Source of the DNA: Candidatus Binatia bacterium | GTDB lineage: Bacteria; Desulfobacterota; Binatia; HRBIN30 | Assembly (NCBI GenBank): GCA_023150935.1 | Contig: JAKLJW010000041.1 | Location: forward strand, 1-39,356 | Direction: 5' to 3' | Length of the DNA: 39,356 bases | Shown: piece by piece, positions 24,941-33,377 of the stretch | How positions within the stretch are numbered: position 1 is the first letter of the stretch | Layout: the number at the start of each line of letters is the position of its first letter | The notes under the pieces: model-generated | Told to the model about the DNA's origin: nothing | Database searches by the model: none | What the model saw: only the letters and a program-made list of their open reading frames with translations | Translations under genes and position numbers: made by a program

Positions 24941-25249
24941 TCAGGCGACTTGCAAGCGCCTCTTCGGAGAGGTGACGACGACGTTGACTCGGCCCCCTAG
25001 CCTGGCGAGCATGTCGATGAGGGTGTCAACGCTGAAGAGGTCGATGCGGCCCCTGACCAGGTCACTCACGCGCGGCTGGGTTACGCCAAGCAGTCGGGCG
25101 GCCTCGGCTTGCTTGATCCCTCGGGCCTTCAGCCTCTCTTGGATTTGGATGAGCAGATCAGCACGTACCCGGAGGTGCTCGGCCTCAGCATCGGGGAATC
25201 CGACATCTGTGAAGACATTTCCAGAAGATCGAACCATCTTGGGCTTCAT
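24941..25249 (-). CDS. XRE/HTH_37-type antitoxin (HigA-like)
   Basis: A 102-residue DNA-binding protein. The helix-turn-helix is in KQAEAARLLGVTQPRVSDLVRG, followed by DLFSVDTLIDMLARLGGRVNVVV. This is the pattern of HTH_37 antitoxins that pair with Gp49-like (RelE/HigB superfamily) toxins. The start at 25249 is supported by GAGGTGG two bases upstream and by similarity beginning at MKPKMVRSS; an upstream in-frame ATG at 25279 lies inside the toxin frame. It follows the toxin frame by 13 bp, in the toxin-first order of higBA loci. It should neutralise the toxin and repress its own promoter. It looks intact while its toxin carries a stop. Confidence 0.87.
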   Translation of the reverse strand: MKPKMVRSSGNVFTDVGFPDAEAEHLRVRADLLIQIQERLKARGIKQAEAARLLGVTQPRVSDLVRGRIDLFSVDTLIDMLARLGGRVNVVVTSPKRRLQVA

Positions 25250-25262
25250 GGACCACCTCATA

Positions 25263-25607
25263 TCATCCCTGTCCGCCACGGCGGCGTTGGAGCAGGAGTT
25301 GCTGCAATCTCTGCCGAATCAAATCCACGTCACGCTTCGAGGTCCTGCGACTCTTCTTTTCGAACGCGTGCAACACGTACACGGCCTCGACGAACCTGGC
25401 GACGTACACGACCCGGTGTTCCACAGCCGTGTGAATGCGTATCTCACTGACGCCCGATCAGACAGTCGGCATCGTCTTCCAATCGTTCGGATCGAGCCCC
25501 TGCTGAACTCTGCGAAGCTGGAACCCTGCAAGTCGTCGAGCGTCCGCGGGAAAGCGCCTGACATCGTCGCGGCTCGACCCAAGCCAGACCAGCGCCGTAC
25601 CCCGCAT
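25263..25607 (-). pseudogene. Gp49-like/HigB (RelE superfamily) toxin with one in-frame TGA
   Basis: Reading from the ATG at 25607 gives a 114-codon toxin frame interrupted once. It starts MRGTALVWLGSSRDDVRRFP and continues FQLRRVQQGLDPNDWKTMPTV. TGA stands at codon 50 (25458-25460), then the same frame resumes SGVSEIRIHTAVEHRVVYVARF, with VYVLHAFEKKSRRTS before its end. Both halves match the Gp49-like mRNA interferase family, where glycine is usual at the stop position (GGA to TGA is one change). No other lesion is visible. It may be a recent nonsense mutation, a sequencing error or, less likely, readthrough. Confidence 0.85.
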
Positions 25608-25614
25608 GCCACAA

Positions 25615-25632
25615 TATGCAATTATCTGCATA
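25615..25632 (-). promoter_or_regulatory. Candidate operator and -10 of the toxin-antitoxin locus
   Basis: A perfect TATGCA-N6-TGCATA palindrome has GATAAT as its centre on the minus strand, a close match to a -10 box. It is 7 bases upstream of the toxin ATG. A palindrome centred on the -10 suits autorepression by the HTH antitoxin. The -35 is not clear. Confidence 0.55.
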
Positions 25633-25731
25633 CCCGGTCAAATCGGCTTCAACAAGAGTCGCCTGACCCGGCGATCGAGACCGACGCGAAAAGAACGCGG
25701 CGGCTCATCGCCGCGCCGGTCGGCTTGAACC

Positions 25732-25806
25732 AATCGGGGTCGGGGTCGGAATCGCTATCGGGATCGAGGGAATCGAATCGATATTGATGGCGATACCGAC
25801 CCCGAT
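25732..25806. repeat. GATTCC/GACCCC-type simple sequence
   Basis: An irregular stretch is built from 6-mers of the type GGGGTC/GGAATC/GGGATC. On the minus strand it reads as an Asp-Ser-Pro run, but nothing around it looks coding. The rest of the gap 25633-25915 holds no gene I can support. Confidence 0.5.
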
Positions 25807-25915
25807 GGCTGTCCGCTGATGCGCCTGGTCGGGCGCTGGCGCAAGCGCAATGCCGAGCGGTACGGGTTTTTCGACTGCTTGCCGTGACCGCGGCGGCGGT
25901 GCAGTTCACTGCGGC

Positions 25916-26272
25916 TTACTCGTCGCCGCCGCCCGAAGGACCCTCGTCCTCGCCGCCCCCCGACTCGATCTCGTCCATCATCTGATCGAAGTCCTCCCCG
26001 CCCAACTCGTCGCCCATCTCCTTGCCCATCTTGCGCATCCAGCGCGACACGCTCTTCGGATCGCTCTCGTCGAGATCGCCGAGCGCGCTCGGGTCGGAAA
26101 GCGAGTCGAGTCGGGCCTCTTCCGACTTCGGCATCGCGAAGCGGGACAACAGGCGCGTGGCGCCACGGCTACCGCACTTGTCGCACTGCGGCGACGGAGT
26201 TTCCGAAGCGCGCAGCGTCAGAACCGAATAGCGGCGGCCGCACTTGCGACAGCGATATTCGTAGATCGGCAT
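25916..26272 (-). CDS. FmdB-family zinc-ribbon protein
   Basis: A 118-residue protein that opens with MPIYEYRCRKCGRRY and has a second pair in CDKCGS. This is the four-cysteine zinc ribbon of the FmdB/CxxC_CXXC_SSSS family. The rest is acidic: an SRFAMPKSEE linker, a helical segment KSVSRWMRKMGKEMGDELG and a Gly/Asp/Glu tail. The family is named after a putative regulator of formamidase genes, but most members have no proven role. The start at 26272 is fixed by the conserved first residues; the frame upstream is not related. It is divergent from the M16 peptidase operon. Confidence 0.9.
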   Translation of the reverse strand: MPIYEYRCRKCGRRYSVLTLRASETPSPQCDKCGSRGATRLLSRFAMPKSEEARLDSLSDPSALGDLDESDPKSVSRWMRKMGKEMGDELGGEDFDQMMDEIESGGGEDEGPSGGGDE

Positions 26273-26454
26273 GACATGCTCTGTATCAGATCGGACCGGC
26301 CCCGCAAGGAGTCGGCGGCCAGCGCCGACCGCCTGGTTGACCGGGACGGACCCGGACCATGAACGACCGGACAGGTCCGCAACGGCCACCGTGGCCGCGG
26401 CCGCGCGGTTCGGGCGTTGTCTTCCCCCCGCCCCGCTGCTAGCCACGACTGCCG

Positions 26455-27831
26455 ATGCTTCGCGCAAGATCGCTTCTCGCGGCCGTAACCCTGACGGCGG
26501 CATTGGTGCAACCGGCGGCCGCCGCGCGGACGTACAGCGAACGCGTGCAGGAAAAGACGCTCGACAACGGCATGAAGATTCTCGTCCTCGAGGACGACAA
26601 GGCTCCCGTGGCGGTCATGCAGGTGTGGTACCGCTGCGGGTCGCGCAACGAGCAGCTCGGCAAGACCGGCCTCGCGCACGTGCTCGAACATATGATGTTC
26701 AAGGGCACCGCAAAGACCGGGCCCGAACAGTACTCGAAAATCATCCAGCGTAACGGCGGCAACGAGAACGCCTTTACCAGCAACGACGCCACCACGTACT
26801 TCGCCTCGATCGCCAGCGATCGACTCGGCGTTGTCGTCGACCTCGAAGGCGATCGCATGCGGAACCTGCAATTCGACGAGGCGCAATTCGCCCCGGAACT
26901 GCAGGTGGTCATCGAGGAGCGCCGCCTGCGCACGGACAACAATCCCGTGTCGGTTCTCTTCGAGCAGCTCAACGCCACGGCCTACACGGCGCACCCTTAC
27001 GAGTGGCCGATCATCGGCTGGATGAACGACCTGCGGCAACTGACACGCGAAGACGCGCTGGGCTGGTACCGGACCTACTATGCGCCGAACAACGCCGTGG
27101 TCGTCATTGTCGGGAACGTGGACGCCGCCGAGACATTCGCCGCGGTCGACCGGGCCTTCGGGGCGCATCCGCGCGGCGCGCCGCCGCCGATCGTGCGGGC
27201 GATCGAACCGGTGCAGCAGGGCGAACGCCGCGTCGTCGTCCAACGCGAGGCGCAACTCCCCTACGTGACAATGGCCTTCCATGTCCCCAACCTGCACCAC
27301 TCGGACGCGTACCCACTCGAGGTGCTCGCCGGCGTTCTTGCCGGGGGCAAGAGCTCGCGGCTCTACAAGCGCCTGGTGTACGAAAAGCGCATCGCCCGCG
27401 ACGCCGGCGCCGATTTCGATCTCACTTCGGTGGACCCGGGTCTGTTCTACGTGTACGCGCAGCCGCTGCCCGGCAAGACGGCCGCGCAGATCGAAGCGGC
27501 GCTGCTGGCGGAAATCGCAATCCTGCAGCGCAAGGCACCGGACGAGCGGGAACTGCAAAAGGTCAGGAACGGCATCGAGTCGGGCAGCGTGTTCGCACAG
27601 GACTCGCTGTTCTACCAGGCGATGTTGCTCGGTCAGTACGAAATGGCCGGCGACTGGCGGGCTCTCGACCGCTACCTGCCCGGCATCGAAAGGGTCACCG
27701 CCGAGAACGTGCGGCGCGTCGCCGCAACCTACCTGGTTCCCACGAATCGCACGGTGGCAGTGCTCGATCCCCTGCCGATCGTGGGCGGACGCGCGCCGGT
27801 GGAATCCGCACCGACGGGCATGGTGCACTGA
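26455..27831 (+). CDS. M16 family zinc metallopeptidase, exported
   Basis: A 458-residue peptidase with an N-terminal signal peptide (cleavage near QPAAAA, about residue 24). It has the inverted zinc motif HVLEH (His75, Glu78, His79) and the distal glutamate in VIEERRLR (about residue 154), so it should be active. Two M16 domains follow the usual order, the second without a metal site. It should cleave peptides in the periplasm. The stop overlaps the next ATG by one base (TGATG), and that gene encodes a related but inactive partner. Such pairs work as heterodimers in known M16B enzymes. Confidence 0.93.
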   Translation: MLRARSLLAAVTLTAALVQPAAAARTYSERVQEKTLDNGMKILVLEDDKAPVAVMQVWYRCGSRNEQLGKTGLAHVLEHMMFKGTAKTGPEQYSKIIQRNGGNENAFTSNDATTYFASIASDRLGVVVDLEGDRMRNLQFDEAQFAPELQVVIEERRLRTDNNPVSVLFEQLNATAYTAHPYEWPIIGWMNDLRQLTREDALGWYRTYYAPNNAVVVIVGNVDAAETFAAVDRAFGAHPRGAPPPIVRAIEPVQQGERRVVVQREAQLPYVTMAFHVPNLHHSDAYPLEVLAGVLAGGKSSRLYKRLVYEKRIARDAGADFDLTSVDPGLFYVYAQPLPGKTAAQIEAALLAEIAILQRKAPDERELQKVRNGIESGSVFAQDSLFYQAMLLGQYEMAGDWRALDRYLPGIERVTAENVRRVAATYLVPTNRTVAVLDPLPIVGGRAPVESAPTGMVH

Positions 27832-29231
27832 TGCGACCCCGGTTCGTCAGCGCGCTCCTGCTGGTCGCGATGGCCGCCGCGCTCTTCCGCACGACGGCAT
27901 CGGCAGCCCCACGGGTCGAGGCCCAGCGCCGCGTGCTGCCGAACGGCGCCGTGTTGCTCGTGTCCGAGCAGCGCAACCTGCCGATCGTCATCGTGCAATT
28001 GCTGCTCGACGCGGGCGCGCGCCGCGACCCCGCGGGCAAGGCGGGTCTGGCCGACCTCACCGCGGACCTGCTCACCGAGGGCACCGCGCAGCGCTCGGCG
28101 GCGCAGATCAGCGAGACGACCGACTTCCTCGGCGCCCGTCTCGGCGCCGGCGCCGACACCGACTATGCGCTCGTGACACTGTCCGTGCTGGCCGATCACC
28201 TCGAGGAGGGCCTGAACCTCCTTGCGGACATCCTGCTGCAACCGTCGTTCCCCGAGGCCGAGGTCGGGCGGCGCCGCGAGGCGACGCTGGCGGGCTTGAA
28301 GGCGAGCGAAGACAATCCCGGCTATGTCGCGCAAAGGGAATTCGTGCGGACCGTGTTCCCGGACCAGCCTTACGGGCATCTGGTGAGCGGCACTCCCGCG
28401 TCGGTCAGCCGCCTGACGCGCGACGACGTGTTGGCGTTCTATCGAACCCACTATCGTCCGGAGAGAGCCATCATGGCGGTCGTTGGCGACGTCGCGGCGG
28501 CGGACATCGAGGCGCGGCTCAACGCGGCGTTGCGGGAGTGGAAGCCGGGCGGCGCGGGACCGTTCGTGTACCCGGACGCGCCGCCGGTGCCGCCGGCGGT
28601 CGAGACGATCCACAAGCCGATCTCGCAGGCCAACATTATCCTGGGCCAGCGCGGTATCGCGCGCGACAACCCGGATTACTACGCCGTCACGGTGATGAAC
28701 TTCATCCTCGGGGGCGGCGGCTTCACGTCGCGGTTGTTGGACGACATTCGCACCAAAGCAGGGCTGGCGTACTCGGTGTCGAGCGGTTTTTCGGTGAACA
28801 AGGCGCCGGGGAGCTTTCAGGTGACGATGCAGACCAAGACGGCGAGTACCGCGGATGCAATTCGGCGAGCGTGCGCGACGATCGAAGGAATGCGGGCCGC
28901 TCCGGTCACCGACGAGGAGCTGAGCGGCGCCCGGCAATACCTGACCGGAAGCTTCCCGCTACGGCTCGATAGCAACAGCAAGCTGGCGGGCTTCCTCGTG
29001 CAGACCGAGTATTACAACCTCGGCCTCGACTATGCCGAGACGTACGCGCAGCGCATCGACGCGGTGACGCGCGATGACGTGCTACGGGTCGCGCGGCAGT
29101 ACCTGCACCCGGAAGAGATGATCCTCGTCGTCGTCGGCGATCTCCCCGCCGGTAGTGTCCCGCCCGCCCCGGCCTGCGGCGGCGGGAGCCGAACGGCGGC
29201 GCACCGGGCGTTGCCGCACGAGAACCGGTAG
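27831..29231 (+). CDS. M16 family protein lacking the zinc motif
   Basis: A 466-residue exported paralogue of the upstream peptidase, with a signal peptide ending near TTASA. At the position of HxxEH it has ADLTAD, so it has no zinc site. It keeps the conserved C-domain segment GGGGFTSRLLDDIRTKAGLAYSV, whose Arg/Tyr pair helps bind substrate in heterodimeric M16B enzymes. It is therefore the likely non-catalytic subunit. Coupling to the upstream gene (TGATG) supports equal expression. The C-terminal tail after VVGDLPAG is low in complexity and may be disordered. Confidence 0.9.
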   Translation: MRPRFVSALLLVAMAAALFRTTASAAPRVEAQRRVLPNGAVLLVSEQRNLPIVIVQLLLDAGARRDPAGKAGLADLTADLLTEGTAQRSAAQISETTDFLGARLGAGADTDYALVTLSVLADHLEEGLNLLADILLQPSFPEAEVGRRREATLAGLKASEDNPGYVAQREFVRTVFPDQPYGHLVSGTPASVSRLTRDDVLAFYRTHYRPERAIMAVVGDVAAADIEARLNAALREWKPGGAGPFVYPDAPPVPPAVETIHKPISQANIILGQRGIARDNPDYYAVTVMNFILGGGGFTSRLLDDIRTKAGLAYSVSSGFSVNKAPGSFQVTMQTKTASTADAIRRACATIEGMRAAPVTDEELSGARQYLTGSFPLRLDSNSKLAGFLVQTEYYNLGLDYAETYAQRIDAVTRDDVLRVARQYLHPEEMILVVVGDLPAGSVPPAPACGGGSRTAAHRALPHENR

Positions 29232-29290
29232 GGGCCCCGTAGTCTGCGCGAGGCAGTCGCGGCTTACGGCAGCCATCCGAACGTCGACAA

Positions 29291-29312
29291 CCTCTCGTTA
29301 AGCCTCGAGAGG
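29291..29312 (+). terminator. Weak hairpin after the M16 pair
   Basis: CCTCTCG (29291-29297) pairs with CGAGAGG (29306-29312) around an 8-base loop, 59 bp after the M16 stop and before the convergent kinase gene. No T-run follows, so it may be a rho-type end or just a palindrome. Confidence 0.35.
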
Positions 29313-29380
29313 CCAGGATCTCGGAGAATTACACGCTGTCGTTTCAAGCTGTTGCGAAGGTCCGACCCTGCGCTAACGCA

Positions 29381-31063
29381 CTAGCATGGTTGAGTCTCGA
29401 TGGTGAAGTAGAAGGTCGCGCCCTGCTCGACCGCGCCTTCGGCCCAGATACGCCCGCCGTGGCAATGCACGATGCGCGCCACCGTTGCCAGACCGATGCC
29501 GGTGCCTTCGTGCTCGCCGGCGCTGTGCAGGCGCTGGAAGGGAACGAACAGCCTGTCGACGTACTGCATCTTGAAGCCGGCCCCGTCGTCGCGGACGAAA
29601 TAGACCTTTTCAGTTCCAGGCTTCTCGCGCGAGGTTCCCGCCACCGCTCCCTCCCCGCCCGAAACTCCCACCTCGGAACTCGCAACTGTTTGCGCGCCGA
29701 ACTCGATCCGTGCCGTCGTGTGTTTCGAGGTGTATTTCCACGCGTTGCCGAGCAGATTTTCCATCACCTGGTACAACAGACGCGCATCGCCGGACACGAC
29801 CAGTCCGGGGGCAATGACGAACTGCACCGCCCGCCCCGGTTCGCCGCGCTGCAGTTCCGCGGCAATCGCCTGCGCCATCGCGCTGAGATCCACGGGCAGC
29901 GCCCGGATCTCGGTGCGCGCGACGCGCGAGAGCTCGATCAGGCCGTCGATCAGGTGCATCATGCGTTGGGCGGCCGCACCTACCCGTTCGAGATAGTGGC
30001 GGCCCTGAGCGTCCAGGGCGCCCGTGTAGTCCTCGAGCAAGGTGCGGCTGAAGCCCTCGATATGCCGCAGCGGCGCGCGCAAATCGTGCGAGACCGAATA
30101 GCTGAACGCCTCGAGTTCCCGGTTCGCGGCTTCGAGCTGCGCGGTGCGCGCCGCCACACGCCGCTCCAGCTCCGCGTTCAACTCTTGCACCTCCATCTCA
30201 GCCCGCTTGCGCTCCGTAATGTCGCGGAAGAAACCCGCCAGACAGGCCTGACCGCCAAAGGCGATCGGAAAACTATTGATGTCCGCGTGGAAGACGCTGC
30301 CGTCCTTGCGCAGGACGGGAAGGTCCGCGGCCAGTATATGCTCCTGACGGACCTGCTTCTCGAATTCGCTCGCGACCCGCGGCAAATCCTCCGGCGGGTG
30401 AATCCGGGAGACATCCAGGGTCAGCAACTCGTCCCGGGTATACCCGAGCATCCGGCAGATCATGGGATTGCAGAACACGAATCGCCTGCTGGCCACCTCG
30501 GCAATGAGGATGCCGTCCATCGCGTTCTCGAAGACCGCGCGTAGGTTGGCCTCGGTGTCGCGCAGCTCCTGGTTGGAGATTTCGAGCTGTCGGCTCTTGT
30601 CCTCGAGCCGGCGCACCAGGGCTTCGCTGTATTCGCGGAGGACGAGAGGCTCTTCCGTGACGGTCGGTGCAGCGGCGGACAGTTGTCCGCGCTCGGCCCG
30701 CGCGCAGATCCGTTCGAGATCCGCCAGGAAGACATCGGGTTCCGTGGGCTTGAGGATGAAGCCATCCGCGCCCAGGTCGAGCGCGAGCTTCTCGTCCTGC
30801 GGATCGGTGTAGGTGGCGGTATAGACGACGAGCGGGATGGCTTTGAGTTTGGGGTCAGCTTTCCAATGGCGCAGCAGCGTGTAGCCGTCCATTACGGGCA
30901 TCAGCAAGTCGGTGATGGCCATGTCGAGCGGAGTTTGACGGGCCAGGGCCAGCGCCTCCGCGCCGTGCCGGGCTTCGACGACCTCGCAGCCGTGTCCCTC
31001 GAGCAGGGCGCGCAGGAGATACAGGTTCTCCGGCTTGTCGTCGACGATAAGCGCGCGTTTCAT
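29381..31063 (-). CDS. REC-PAS hybrid sensor histidine kinase
   Basis: A 560-residue soluble protein. An N-terminal receiver domain (MKRALIVDD; phosphoacceptor Asp52) is followed by a helical linker and a PAS domain (about 170-290; VFENAMDGILIAEV, ending FFRDITERKRAE). A coiled coil leads to a phytochrome-type HisKA box (FSYSVSHDLRAPLRHIEGF) and a HATPase domain (NLLGNAWKYT, DDGAGFKM, GTGIGLAT). The ATPase carries a loop insertion (about 25 residues, SSEVGVSGGEG). The start overlaps the end of the CHASE3 kinase gene by 4 bp (ATGA). It is the last gene of a three-gene signalling operon. The longer upstream frame is a shadow of the neighbouring gene. Confidence 0.9.
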   Translation of the reverse strand: MKRALIVDDKPENLYLLRALLEGHGCEVVEARHGAEALALARQTPLDMAITDLLMPVMDGYTLLRHWKADPKLKAIPLVVYTATYTDPQDEKLALDLGADGFILKPTEPDVFLADLERICARAERGQLSAAAPTVTEEPLVLREYSEALVRRLEDKSRQLEISNQELRDTEANLRAVFENAMDGILIAEVASRRFVFCNPMICRMLGYTRDELLTLDVSRIHPPEDLPRVASEFEKQVRQEHILAADLPVLRKDGSVFHADINSFPIAFGGQACLAGFFRDITERKRAEMEVQELNAELERRVAARTAQLEAANRELEAFSYSVSHDLRAPLRHIEGFSRTLLEDYTGALDAQGRHYLERVGAAAQRMMHLIDGLIELSRVARTEIRALPVDLSAMAQAIAAELQRGEPGRAVQFVIAPGLVVSGDARLLYQVMENLLGNAWKYTSKHTTARIEFGAQTVASSEVGVSGGEGAVAGTSREKPGTEKVYFVRDDGAGFKMQYVDRLFVPFQRLHSAGEHEGTGIGLATVARIVHCHGGRIWAEGAVEQGATFYFTIETQPC

Positions 31064-32580
31064 GGCCCCTGAACGCTGCGAATGGCGTCGGCGTCCTTCT
31101 TCCCCTCGGCGGCCCGCAGCGGCAGCGTCACAGTGAAGGTGCTCCCCTTGCCCCATTCGCTCGCGGCGTGGATCTCCCCGCGCAGCAGGCCCGCCAAACG
31201 CCGACTGATCGCCAGGCCCAGGCCGGTGCCCTCGTGAGCGCGCGTCAGCCCGGCGTCGACCTGCTGGAACGGGCGGAAGATGTCCTCCACATCCTGCGGC
31301 TCGATGCCGATCCCCGTGTCCGCGACCGACACGCGCAACCGCCCGTCTTCGACCGCTGCGCGTAGCGTCACTTCCCCCCGTTCCGTGAACTTCACCGCGT
31401 TGTTCAAGAGGTTCAGCAGGATCTGCTCGACCCGCCGCACGTCGCTCACCATCTCCCCGATCTCTGGCGCCACCTCCGCCCGCAGCGCCAGCCGCTTCGC
31501 CTCGGCCATCGGCCGCAGCGCGTCCACTACCCGCCCGATGACCGCACGCGCGTCGAAGGGCGCGATGATCACCTTGAGTTCCCCCGCCTCGATTTTCGAG
31601 ATGTCGAGCACATCGTTGATGAGCGCCAGTAGATGCCGCGCGCTGCCCTGCACCATGCCGAGCTGCTTGCGCTGCTCGGCGTTCAGCGGCCCGGCCAGCC
31701 CCCGCAGGATGATGCCGGTGAACCCGATGATCGAGTTGAGCGGCGTCCGTAACTCGTGCGACATCGTGGCGAGGAAGGCCGACTTCAGCCGGTCCGCCGC
31801 CTCCGCACGGTCCCTGGCCACGGAGAGTTCCTCGTTCAGCTTGCGCAACTGGATCTCCACGCGCCACCGGGCGGCAATGTCGTGCCGTAGACGGAGCAAC
31901 GCCAGCGCGACGACCGCGATCGCCAAGCCGCTGCCCCCAATGATGACTGTTTGCGAAGCTCTGGCCGCGACCGCCGTCTGTGCCTCGCGCTGGCGCAACA
32001 AGCCTTCTTCAGTGGCGAACATCTCCGCGACGCGGCGGCGGATTTCGTCCTGAGCTTCCTTGCCCGAGGCCGTTGCGGTCTCGCGCCTCGCCGCCTCAAA
32101 GCCTTGTGTACGCCGCAGGTCGATCATCATGGTGGAGGTAGCCAAGCGCGCCTCCAGCAGTGGCGCGAGGGCGTCGAGCTGGCGTTGCCGGGCGGGATTG
32201 TCGGCGGTGAGCCGGCGCAATTCGCGGAGTTCGATGGCGTAGTTCGTTAGAGCCGTGCGATACGGTTCGAGAAACCGTTCATCGCCGGTGATGGTAAATC
32301 CGCGCTGGCCGGTCTCGGCATCCGTCATCGTCGAAAGCAACGCCGAAAGCCGCGTCAGCGCCTCCTGCGTCTGCTTGACCTGGCCGGCTTCGTTGGCCAG
32401 CTTTTCGATGCTGCGGAAGGCGACAAGGCTGATGGCCGCCAGGCCCACCAGCGCCAGCGCGAAACCGGCCGTGACGATTCGCTCAAACGATATTTCGCGG
32501 TTCTTGGAGGCTCCGAACCAGCCGGACGCCCGCCGCGCGCGCGGGTTTTCGAGAAGGTAGTCGACAGGGCGGCGGCTCAT
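31060..32580 (-). CDS. CHASE3-domain membrane sensor histidine kinase
   Basis: A 506-residue inner-membrane kinase. A membrane helix (about 36-56) and a periplasmic CHASE3 four-helix domain (about 60-210, with the typical TDAETGQRGFTITGDERFLEPY) are followed by a second helix (about 212-232). A coiled coil leads to HisKA (FLATMSHELRTPLNSIIGF) and HATPase (NLLNNAVKFTE, DTGIGIEP, GTGLGLAISRRLA). It has no receiver of its own. The ATGA overlap at its start (32577-32580) ties it to the small response regulator upstream, and another at its end ties it to the REC-PAS kinase. A phosphorelay among the three products is likely; the signal is unknown. Confidence 0.92.
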   Translation of the reverse strand: MSRRPVDYLLENPRARRASGWFGASKNREISFERIVTAGFALALVGLAAISLVAFRSIEKLANEAGQVKQTQEALTRLSALLSTMTDAETGQRGFTITGDERFLEPYRTALTNYAIELRELRRLTADNPARQRQLDALAPLLEARLATSTMMIDLRRTQGFEAARRETATASGKEAQDEIRRRVAEMFATEEGLLRQREAQTAVAARASQTVIIGGSGLAIAVVALALLRLRHDIAARWRVEIQLRKLNEELSVARDRAEAADRLKSAFLATMSHELRTPLNSIIGFTGIILRGLAGPLNAEQRKQLGMVQGSARHLLALINDVLDISKIEAGELKVIIAPFDARAVIGRVVDALRPMAEAKRLALRAEVAPEIGEMVSDVRRVEQILLNLLNNAVKFTERGEVTLRAAVEDGRLRVSVADTGIGIEPQDVEDIFRPFQQVDAGLTRAHEGTGLGLAISRRLAGLLRGEIHAASEWGKGSTFTVTLPLRAAEGKKDADAIRSVQGP

Positions 32581-32951
32581 GCGGTGCCGGCGAGGAACTT
32601 CCGCACGTCCGCCACGAACGTGTCGGGGTTGATGGGTTTTTCCAGGTAGCCGTCGCAGCCGGCGGCGAGGGCTTTCTCTCGGTCGCCGGGCATGGCGTAG
32701 GAAGTCACCGCCACAATGGGCACGCCCGCCAGCGCGGGCAGCGCGCGCAACGCGCGGGCAACCGCGTAACCGTCCATGCCCGGCAACTGGATGTCGAGCA
32801 GGACGAGATCGAAGCGCCCGGCCAGTGCCCGTTCGATCCCGTCCGGCCCGTTCGCGGCGGTCACCACCGCACAGTCCGCCTGCTCCAGAAGAAACGAGGC
32901 CAGATAACGGTTCTGCTCGTTGTCCTCAACGAGGAGGATCTTCGCTCCCAT
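32577..32951 (-). CDS. Stand-alone CheY-like response regulator
   Basis: A 124-residue receiver with no output domain. It has the acidic pair Glu9/Asp10, the phosphoacceptor Asp53 in LLDIQLPGMDG, a Thr in VAVTSYA and the Lys in LEKPINP. Alone it can act only by protein contact or as a relay shuttle. It is the first gene of the signalling operon, with an ATGA overlap to the CHASE3 kinase. The family resembles the single-domain regulators that work with multi-domain kinases. Confidence 0.93.
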   Translation of the reverse strand: MGAKILLVEDNEQNRYLASFLLEQADCAVVTAANGPDGIERALAGRFDLVLLDIQLPGMDGYAVARALRALPALAGVPIVAVTSYAMPGDREKALAAGCDGYLEKPINPDTFVADVRKFLAGTA

Positions 32952-33107
32952 GGGAGATGCAAGAAGGGTATCCCAAAGACTTCGGCATGTTCAAGAACTG
33001 GACACATCGATGCGTCGCCATCCGCGGACGCTCCCGGCTCGTTGGGCGCGCTTCCGCTCCTTGCCGGTCCGGAGCCCTCGCCCCAGCGGGCGACTCGGCG
33101 CGGAGAA

Positions 33108-33154
33108 GTCTAACGTCATCAACCCGCCCGCCGCAGGGGCCGAAGGCGTTCGAT
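33108..33154 (-). other. Weak attC-like site after the HigA remnant
   Basis: On the minus strand, ATCGAAC directly follows the TAG stop of the HigA remnant, and GTTAGAC (a perfect GTTRRRY core) ends the site 47 bp on. Inner pairing is poor. It is listed only because its position matches that of the better sites at 35108-38613. Confidence 0.25.
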
Positions 33155-33346
33155 CTACGCAGCGCTCTCGGTCCGCATCGCGTGCCAGAGGTCCCAGTCC
33201 TGCTGCAACCCGAGCCAGAAGTCCGCCGGCATACCTACGACGCGCGCCAGCCGGAGCGCCGTGTCGGGGGTGACCCCGCGTTTGCCCCTGACGATTTCGT
33301 TGAGGCGGGGGAACGAGATTCCGAGGCACCGCGGGTGTTGCCGCGC
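33155..33346 (-). pseudogene. N-terminally truncated HigA-type antitoxin remnant
   Basis: The last 56 or so residues match HigA antitoxins: LGISFPRLNEIVRGKRG (recognition helix and wing), VTPDTALRLARVVGMPADFW and LQQDWDLWHAM. No start codon or first helix precedes this part in the same frame; the bases upstream run straight into the 3' end of the sulfatase gene. About 40 N-terminal residues are missing and no toxin lies next to it. It looks like decayed addiction-module debris, although an unusual start inside the sulfatase end cannot be fully excluded. Confidence 0.65.
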
Positions 33347-33377
33347 AAGATCCGGTAGGGACCCGGGTGCGTGATGC

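Noticed and set aside
25458..25460. TGA in the toxin read as selenocysteine
   Set aside because: Relatives have glycine here, not cysteine; no SECIS-like hairpin follows, and many genes in the window end in TGA.
25649..25909. An 86-codon minus-strand frame with an Asp-Ser-Pro run
   Set aside because: The run comes from simple-sequence DNA; there is no ribosome-binding site or family similarity.
29381..31867. Extension of the REC-PAS kinase to 828 residues
   Set aside because: The upstream part is a shadow of the CHASE3 kinase gene; the ATGA overlap and MKRALIVDD mark the true start at 31063.
33041..33047. GTTGGGC core as a further attC-like site
   Set aside because: It matches the core motif, but no partner core or inner stem is found at a suitable distance.
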